From an uncultured Lachnospiraceae bacterium (GTDB lineage Bacteria > Bacillota > Clostridia > Lachnospirales > Lachnospiraceae): 64,000 nt of DNA. The position numbers and the translations under genes were made by a program. Positions 58,851 to 64,000 of the stretch are shown in pieces (the stretch's first letter is position 1; each line of letters starts with the position of its first letter). The notes under the pieces are model-generated. The model was not told the DNA's origin, did no database searches, and worked only from the letters and a program-made list of their open reading frames with translations. The stretch covers positions 79,390 through 143,389 of the forward strand of contig ONHF01000004.1 in assembly GCA_900317555.1 (NCBI GenBank), written 5' to 3'.

Positions 58851-59495
58851 TTAACCTTCTGTAATCGCCTCTTTTACAGCTTCCTCTGCATCTGCTGCCC
58901 TGTTGTACCCTGTCTCTGCCTTGTTCCCGTTGCTGTATTCAAGTGTTACTCCGCCTTTTGAATTGCCCGGGTCAATCCAGTAATAGCCGGAATACTCATT
59001 GCCCTTCTCAAAATTGAAGTCCCAGTAAGTCCCGTAATTATACAGGACTGCTGACTTAAGCGTCTTGCTGCAGGAATACACGGCCGTCGTCAGGCTTCCG
59101 TCGTCCTGATTGAAGGATATCTCGACAGAGTCTCCCGCGTCCGCATATTTCTGTTTTGCCGCGCCGTCCGAATACGCTGCCTTGTATGTCCGTTCCTTCG
59201 GAGTGCCGCTGTATTCCTCGACAGTGCTGGCCAGCCCGTACTGCTCGATTGCGGCCTTGACATCGTCTTCCGAAGTGGATGCCGTGATGTTCAGAAACAT
59301 CGTCTGCAGATTGTCATATTCGGCAGGTGCTTCCGAATCGGAGATCTCGGTCGTATCGCTGGTCTGCTTTTCTTCTGCCTGAGTTGCCAAAGAGGTATCT
59401 GAACCTGTTTGTCCGCATGCGGACACAATAAATGCCAGAGCCATCAGGTTCAGCGCATAGATGATTTTTTTCTCATGGCAGCACCTCCTGACCAA
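58851..59495 (-). CDS. Putative lipoprotein, 5' end disturbed by an A-run
   Basis: A 214-aa frame opening from TTG without a ribosome site. The real signal peptide is seen inside it: KKIIYALNLMALAFIVSAC, a lipobox ending at Cys ~27. An ATG at 59474-59476 with AGGAGG at perfect distance is out of frame by one base within a run of seven A; eight A would give MRKKIIYALN in frame. So the gene is either slightly frameshifted or switched by slippage. The mature part is Asp/Glu/Ser-rich, then beta-rich with repeated Tyr (SGYYWIDPGNSKGGVTLEYSNGNK). Function unknown. It lies between the ImmA-like and coiled-coil genes. Confidence 0.7.
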   Translation of the reverse strand: MVRRCCHEKKIIYALNLMALAFIVSACGQTGSDTSLATQAEEKQTSDTTEISDSEAPAEYDNLQTMFLNITASTSEDDVKAAIEQYGLASTVEEYSGTPKERTYKAAYSDGAAKQKYADAGDSVEISFNQDDGSLTTAVYSCSKTLKSAVLYNYGTYWDFNFEKGNEYSGYYWIDPGNSKGGVTLEYSNGNKAETGYNRAADAEEAVKEAITEG

Positions 59496-59497
59496 AA

Positions 59498-60940
59498 TCA
59501 GAATACGGATTTTATTATGTCTGATGAGATGTTAGCCCCGGATCTGTGATCACTCGGCGTCTTGGCAAGCGTAAACCGATATCGGCTGTCCCCGTAGTAA
59601 TAGACCTTGTAATGCTTATTGTCCTCTTCATCAAAGATGAAGCCCAGGTTCTCCAGTTCTCTCTTCATGTTCGGCGTCAGCTGCTTATAGCCTTTCAGCA
59701 CCGCCTTGAGCGCTTTTGCCTTCTCCTCTCCTGTCCTCTTGTATCCGTTGGATCCGAGCACATCCTTGAGGATGGTTTCTCTGCGGCTGCCCTCGACGGT
59801 ATGGGAAAGCATATCATCTATTGCAGCCAGGAGGACATCCTTTACCTCGCCTTCATAGAAGTCATCTTCCTCGCCTGCAAAGAGGAGCGGCTCCTGATCC
59901 GTCGACATCAGTTTCTCGTGAAGCCCTGTATTTTCTGCTCTCAGCCTGTCATTCTCGCGGGAAAGCTGATCAATCTGTTCCCGATAGCCTTTGATTTCCT
60001 CGTCAACCGACTCCAGCAGATCTGAGATTTCCTGATTTTCCTGAATGGCCCTGGCCTTTTCGGATTCGGCTGCAATCCGTTCCTCTCGCTGGCTCTGAAG
60101 TCTGTCCCGCAGGAGGGAGTTGTTGACGCCCGACCAGGTGTACAAAGCCCCGATGATCTGACGGTTGCTGTACTGAATGACGTTACGCACGACCTTGTTC
60201 AGAAGAATATCGTCAGCGCCGGAATAGGAGCGGTAGAAGAACCTCTTATGCATGAGCGCACGGTTAGGATAATATACGCCGATGCTTCCGTTATACTCAT
60301 TCTGATCACTGCACCCTTCACGAATCAGCGAATTCAGGCGAGGCGACTCCTCGACAAGAATATGCGCCACGCCCTTCAGTTTGCTCGTCAGCTTCCAGAG
60401 GGTGACAGGATCCTCGTTCATGAAGGTTTTCGAGACATAGACAACCGGCAGCCTGTATTCTCTCACGCCGTTGATGATATCGACCAGCGTCTGTGCATTG
60501 TCTTCCGTGATGAAAATCGGCTTGTGCAGCACAGGCAGGTCGCCGTCGTCCTTCACATACCCCTCGTCGATCAGCATGGATACGAAGTGCGGCGTTGAGA
60601 ATTCAAGGCTGAGGATAAAGGCGCTCTCCGTATAGCTTCTGTCGAGCTGAATTGCCATCCGCATTTCATTGAAGTTCATGACATAGTCTGTGTCCCAGAT
60701 GGCGCCGTCCGCTTCCTTCTTCTCGAAGCGCACCGCAACGATGTTCCTGTTGCGGTATTCCTGAATATCGAGCCACAGCCAGTCATTTCCATAGCGGATG
60801 TTGTGTTCGCCGTTCCAGTGAAGATCCCTTATCACATTGTCGCTGTGCGGGCTTCCCTGATTCCACCGGACAACAAGGTCGATAAAGGCATCCGGCGTCA
60901 GGTTATCGTTGATATCCAGAATGGTTGAATACAGCAGCAT
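59498..60940 (-). CDS. Unknown coiled-coil protein of the defence island
   Basis: A 480-aa soluble protein. The N-terminal ~265 residues are globular (including VRFEKKEADGAIWDTDYVMNF and FITEDNAQTLVDIINGVREYRLPVVYVS). A long coiled coil spans about residues 275-350 (REERIAAESEKARAIQENQEISDLL...LRAENTGLHEKL). A C-terminal domain at about 365-480 ends YRFTLAKTPSDHRSGANISSDI, resembling a small RNA/DNA-binding or HicA-like fold in pattern only. The first half carries no motif I can name. Its position beside Vsr, LlaJI-type endonuclease and McrB suggests anti-phage or DNA-quality-control work. Confidence 0.75.
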   Translation of the reverse strand: MLLYSTILDINDNLTPDAFIDLVVRWNQGSPHSDNVIRDLHWNGEHNIRYGNDWLWLDIQEYRNRNIVAVRFEKKEADGAIWDTDYVMNFNEMRMAIQLDRSYTESAFILSLEFSTPHFVSMLIDEGYVKDDGDLPVLHKPIFITEDNAQTLVDIINGVREYRLPVVYVSKTFMNEDPVTLWKLTSKLKGVAHILVEESPRLNSLIREGCSDQNEYNGSIGVYYPNRALMHKRFFYRSYSGADDILLNKVVRNVIQYSNRQIIGALYTWSGVNNSLLRDRLQSQREERIAAESEKARAIQENQEISDLLESVDEEIKGYREQIDQLSRENDRLRAENTGLHEKLMSTDQEPLLFAGEEDDFYEGEVKDVLLAAIDDMLSHTVEGSRRETILKDVLGSNGYKRTGEEKAKALKAVLKGYKQLTPNMKRELENLGFIFDEEDNKHYKVYYYGDSRYRFTLAKTPSDHRSGANISSDIIKSVF

Positions 60941-61014
60941 ACAATCGCCTTTCTTACAATGAAACCCTTTAGCAACACGATCACATTAACCAAATAGCAG
61001 TCCGTTCCTCACAC

Positions 61015-61458
61015 TTATATTGCATCATCAAGCCGTGTCTTAATGTCAAAGATTGTTTCCTCGACCGTCTGCACGCACTCATCAGTATGCTTCAGAATAT
61101 CGTTGCCCCAAAACCGCAGAACGGTCCAACCCTGTCCATAGAGGGTACGATTAACTTCCTGATCTCTTTCTATGTTTCGTTTTATCTTTCCGTACCAATA
61201 AGTGCTATTCGTACCCTTCAGCACCTTCTGCTGCAGGCTGTCCCAGTCCTTGCCATGAAAGAATTCTCCGTCACAGAAAATAGCAATCTGATATTTCGTG
61301 ATGGCAATATCCGGCCGGCCTGGCAGCTTGGTATAATTCTTTCTATACCGTATGCCTTCATGCCATAAAGCCGTCCTCAATTTCACCTCAATCGCAGTGT
61401 CCTTCGACCGGATGTGTTGCATTGCTTTATGGCGTTGTTCCTTGTTCAGCACATCCAT
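61015..61458 (-). CDS. Very-short-patch-repair (Vsr)-like endonuclease
   Basis: A 147-aa protein. The Vsr signature is clear: RHKAMQHIRSKDTAIEVKLRTALWHEGIRYRKNYTKLPGRPDIAITKYQIAIFCDGEFFHGKDWD, with a C-terminal LYGQGWTVLRFWGNDI. Vsr nicks T:G mismatches from deaminated 5-methylcytosine. The usual F.HGCFWH loop here reads FCDGEFFHG, a divergent form often found with restriction systems rather than Dcm. It starts 27 nt downstream of the LlaJI-type gene, in the same operon. Confidence 0.88.
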   Translation of the reverse strand: MDVLNKEQRHKAMQHIRSKDTAIEVKLRTALWHEGIRYRKNYTKLPGRPDIAITKYQIAIFCDGEFFHGKDWDSLQQKVLKGTNSTYWYGKIKRNIERDQEVNRTLYGQGWTVLRFWGNDILKHTDECVQTVEETIFDIKTRLDDAI

Positions 61459-61484
61459 AGTCTCCGCCCCTCACAAGCCATCGC

Positions 61485-62918
61485 TCATAATCTAAGATCG
61501 TCGATGTTCATCTTTTTCCCAGACAAATAGTATGCATAGGCCAGTCTGGCTGGCAGGAGCCGAACCTCAATGTTTTCCAGACCCTGCTCAAAAAGGATAT
61601 TCATTGACACTTCGCCTTTATCAATGACGTAATCCTGCTCTGTCGGAAGAAGGAAGCAATTCCTGACGTTTCTGAAGCCGTGGTCGCTGATGAATTTCTG
61701 ATAAGCCAGCTGATACAGATATTGCTTTGTAATAGACTCAATTCCCGGCTGCCCCTGCGGACTTTTCCCCCGTTCCAATCGGGCCGTATAGTATTTGGCA
61801 TCAAAGATAATAAACTGATCTCCCTTGATTGTGACCAAATCCGGAATCAGCGTATCCGATGCATACTTCCCCGTGATGCTCCAGAAAGGCTTTTCTATCA
61901 AATCTATCAACCTTTCCTTGGGATTATAGCCTTCCTTCAGAGCTGAGGGCAATGTCAAAGATCCCAATGATGCATTCAACCGATTATCTAAAATATCTGA
62001 GCAGACATCTTCCCATATCAGATTAAAGCTGTTGCTTCCGATCAGGGAAAGCGCCTCCGGATCATCCATCTCGCCCTTATGAGCAATATAAGCATACATG
62101 GTCTTCAGAACCAGCTGCTTTCTGGTATTGAACTGTACATTCAGTTCTTTGCTTATCCTATAAAGGATGTAATCCGTCTCGCCAAAATCTTCTAAGTCCT
62201 TATCAGACAGGTCGACGCCTTCGAGATCAAAGAGATCCAGAAGATCCGCCTCTTTCAGTTCGTTGGAAGCCCTCGTAAGAACGCAGGCATGAAGTCTGCG
62301 AAAGTAATCGTATTCATTGGTACGGGTCTTCCTTGTTTTCAAATCCATATAATATGGACGGTTGCCGGAAATAATGGCAAAAGACTCATTGATTGTCCTG
62401 TCCCACAGAATTTCCCCAGATCCATTGTTCTCAATGATTTCTTCAGTACTCCCGTACAGCCCGTTTTCAAAATAATCATCAAGCAGATACAGCATTACAG
62501 CAAGGCGATTGAAGGATCTGTCCATATCACTCTCGTTGAACATCCGAATGATCTGCTCTCGTGTATTCCTCTTTTCAATTACTTTTAAAACTTGCTTCAA
62601 CTCTTCCTTCGGCTCGCTGGAGTGAAGCAGATATTTCGGATAGCATTTCAATACCCGCCCCGCGATTACAACAACTCCCACAAACACGAAAACGTAATAA
62701 TAATTCGTATCCCCCGGAATTACATCTGCAATCTCAGTGGATTCGTCGCTCAGATCCGCGAAATCCCCCTGTGGTCCGGATGCATCTACCACCCTTGCAA
62801 CGCCATATTCTTTCAGCCGCCGCAGAACAGGAACGATCTCATTCGCATCCATGGCAAGCAGGTTGCAGAGTTCCGGCTGAGTATAGCGCTTCTGTTCCCT
62901 GATGTAGACAGAAATCAT
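61485..62918 (-). CDS. LlaJI-family restriction endonuclease
   Basis: A 477-aa protein. The N-terminal winged-helix-like region (RYTQPELCNLLAMDANEIVPVLRRLKEYGV), FVFVGVVVIAGRVLKCYPKYL near residue 80 and the C-terminal PD-(D/E)XK site LIPDLVTIKGDQFIIFDAKYY near residue 370 fit the LlaJI/McrC-like family. It acts with the McrB-like AAA ATPase encoded immediately upstream (overlapping by ATGA), which drives translocation and triggers cutting. In classical LlaJI systems two C5 methyltransferases protect the host; none is adjacent inside the window. Confidence 0.85.
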   Translation of the reverse strand: MISVYIREQKRYTQPELCNLLAMDANEIVPVLRRLKEYGVARVVDASGPQGDFADLSDESTEIADVIPGDTNYYYVFVFVGVVVIAGRVLKCYPKYLLHSSEPKEELKQVLKVIEKRNTREQIIRMFNESDMDRSFNRLAVMLYLLDDYFENGLYGSTEEIIENNGSGEILWDRTINESFAIISGNRPYYMDLKTRKTRTNEYDYFRRLHACVLTRASNELKEADLLDLFDLEGVDLSDKDLEDFGETDYILYRISKELNVQFNTRKQLVLKTMYAYIAHKGEMDDPEALSLIGSNSFNLIWEDVCSDILDNRLNASLGSLTLPSALKEGYNPKERLIDLIEKPFWSITGKYASDTLIPDLVTIKGDQFIIFDAKYYTARLERGKSPQGQPGIESITKQYLYQLAYQKFISDHGFRNVRNCFLLPTEQDYVIDKGEVSMNILFEQGLENIEVRLLPARLAYAYYLSGKKMNIDDLRL

Positions 62919-64000
62919 GATTCTTCCCCGTTACTCGGCTGCCTTGAAAAAGGCTGCTGCCCCAGGTCTTCCGGCTCTGCATCGTGCTGGATTACCTCAT
63001 TGAAGATGCCGACGCCTTTAAGGTCAAATTCATGGCAGATTTCCGAATACCTGTTGAAGTTGTTGAAGCAGCCCTTGAAGAGATCCTGTCGCTTTTGCCT
63101 GGCAGCATCTTCAAACAGATACATGATCACCTTATTCTTGAAAGCTGTGCAAAACTTCTCGCTGTCGATTTCCGATCCATTTTCCGGGACGACAATATTA
63201 CGAGACAGGAAATATGGTCCCAGCTGCTTATCTTCGTTTATCCCTTTGTTCGCGAGATAGGAATTGATAGCCTTGCGCAGCTTGTTCCATTCGATTCTCT
63301 GCCGGGTTTCGCCTGATCCCACGATGACCGTCTTCCCTGAAATTTCAGAATCATTATCATCAATTCCGAGATAAGAAAAATCCCATCTCCGCTTGAACGC
63401 TGTATCCATCGGGAATACTCCCTGATCAGCCGAGTTCATGGTTGCCCAGATGAACATATTGTTCGGGATTCGAATTTTAGCGAACTGCTCAGGAGTCCCG
63501 CCAAGCTGTTCTGCAAGATATTTCCTGATATCCTCGCTTGCCTCAATTTCGTACTGGCTGGCTCCTTCATCGTCCCGATCAAGAAGCTGAAAAACATCCC
63601 CGAACACTGCTGCGACGTTCGCCCTGTTTATTTCCTCGATGATAAGGACATACGGCTGCGGGTCTTCCGTTCTGCTGTTTTTCAATGCTTCCGCGTATAC
63701 CCGCATAAACGGTCCTGGGACAAACTTGTAATAGATATCGGTTCCTTCCGAGACTGGCTTGTATGTCCCGACAAACTGGGCATAAGAATAGTCCGGGTGA
63801 AATGTGACCCGTTCATATCCTCCGACTGTCTCATTCTGAAGTATTTCTTTCCTGTCTTTTTCCAGACCGTAGCTTTTTCCGGTACCCGGAGCCCCAAAGA
63901 TAATGCGATTTCTTGCAAAGCGAGAAGCCAGGTTTGTGTGATACGTTGCCTCATGAAGGCTTGATATCGGCTTCGTATGTTCGGCCAGATTATTGACGTA
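62915..64000 (-). CDS. McrB-like AAA+ ATPase (5' end beyond window)
   Basis: The frame is open to the window edge; the ATG at 63706 is internal. Upstream of it the frame reads FGAPGTGKSYGLEKDR (Walker A, about 63885-63910), then FHPDYSYAQFVGTYKP. Inside are Walker B YVLIIEEINRAN, the GTP-type signature MNSADQGVFPMDTAFKRRW and sensor regions, as in McrB and LlaJI.B. It forms the motor of a restriction complex with the LlaJI-type endonuclease. At least 361 residues are present; the N-terminal DNA-specificity domain lies outside. Confidence 0.9.
   Translation of the reverse strand, partial: YVNNLAEHTKPISSLHEATYHTNLASRFARNRIIFGAPGTGKSYGLEKDRKEILQNETVGGYERVTFHPDYSYAQFVGTYKPVSEGTDIYYKFVPGPFMRVYAEALKNSRTEDPQPYVLIIEEINRANVAAVFGDVFQLLDRDDEGASQYEIEASEDIRKYLAEQLGGTPEQFAKIRIPNNMFIWATMNSADQGVFPMDTAFKRRWDFSYLGIDDNDSEISGKTVIVGSGETRQRIEWNKLRKAINSYLANKGINEDKQLGPYFLSRNIVVPENGSEIDSEKFCTAFKNKVIMYLFEDAARQKRQDLFKGCFNNFNRYSEICHEFDLKGVGIFNEVIQHDAEPEDLGQQPFSRQPSNGEES

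Noticed and set aside
1-64000. CRISPR arrays, rRNA operons, insertion sequences with transposases
   Set aside because: No regularly spaced repeats, rRNA-like sequence or transposase gene was found on either strand.

Overview
The window reads as a moderately GC-rich member of the Bacillota. The ribosome binding sites are of the AGGAGG type, there are lipobox lipoproteins and a sortase-type cell-wall anchor, and many genes overlap by ATGA. The gene content fits a gut or rumen Clostridia (Lachnospiraceae-like) or Erysipelotrichia genome, but no rRNA or other marker is present, so the placement is an inference.

Layout. (1) 1-14.5 kb is host chromosome. It holds the 3' end of a sortase-anchored surface protein, then a surface-glycan or lipid-glycosylation neighbourhood (radical SAM/SPASM protein, FAD oxidoreductase, acyltransferase 3, two multi-spanning glycosyltransferases). 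Next is a five-gene leftward operon (M20 amidohydrolase, amino-acid ABC transporter SBP/permease/ATPase, homocysteine S-methyltransferase MmuM) and a pair of small membrane proteins. (2) 14.5-14.8 kb is a probable integration junction: the 3' 70 codons of a class III extradiol (LigB/YgiD-like) dioxygenase stop abruptly beside two overlapping large serine recombinases. (3) 14.8-56.3 kb is a siphovirus-type prophage, almost entirely leftward (minus strand). From right to left it carries a replication/early block (sigma-like protein, DUF3846, DUF2800 nuclease, DUF2815 SSB-like, family A DNA polymerase, DUF4406-like, VapE, VRR-NUC, SNF2/DEAD helicase, late regulator). The late block follows: HNH, TerS, C5 methyltransferase, TerL, portal, ClpP-type protease, HK97 capsid, connectors, major tail protein, gpG/gpGT with a -1 slippery site, tape measure, tail proteins, holin, CHAP-CW7 endolysin. 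Between the lysis genes and the recombinases lies a lysogenic/cargo block: XRE regulator, 827-aa secreted protein, SymE-like toxin, small ORF. (4) 56.3-64 kb holds a 674-aa ImmA/IrrE-HTH fusion, a lipoprotein, a 480-aa coiled-coil protein of unknown function, a Vsr-like nuclease, a LlaJI-type restriction endonuclease and a McrB-like AAA ATPase cut by the window edge. This looks like a defence island, either carried by the element or next to it.

Things that stand out. A bipartite motif, GTTGTGA-N13-TGTCCTTG, occurs exactly four times, always 35-50 nt upstream of a prophage start codon. A three-gene cassette (27494-29546) with its own terminator and a perfect palindrome in its promoter region sits inside the tail module. 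A lone plus-strand gene (49787-50728) interrupts the early region. TerL has a clean in-frame TAA, so the prophage may be defective. There is also a textbook A-AAA-AAC frameshift site in the tail-chaperone gene.

How the parts work together (inference): the tandem recombinases catalyse integration and excision; the XRE and ImmA-HTH proteins probably control lysogeny; the sigma-like and DUF1492-like proteins step transcription from early to late genes; the cargo genes probably benefit the lysogen (surface modification, anti-phage defence).
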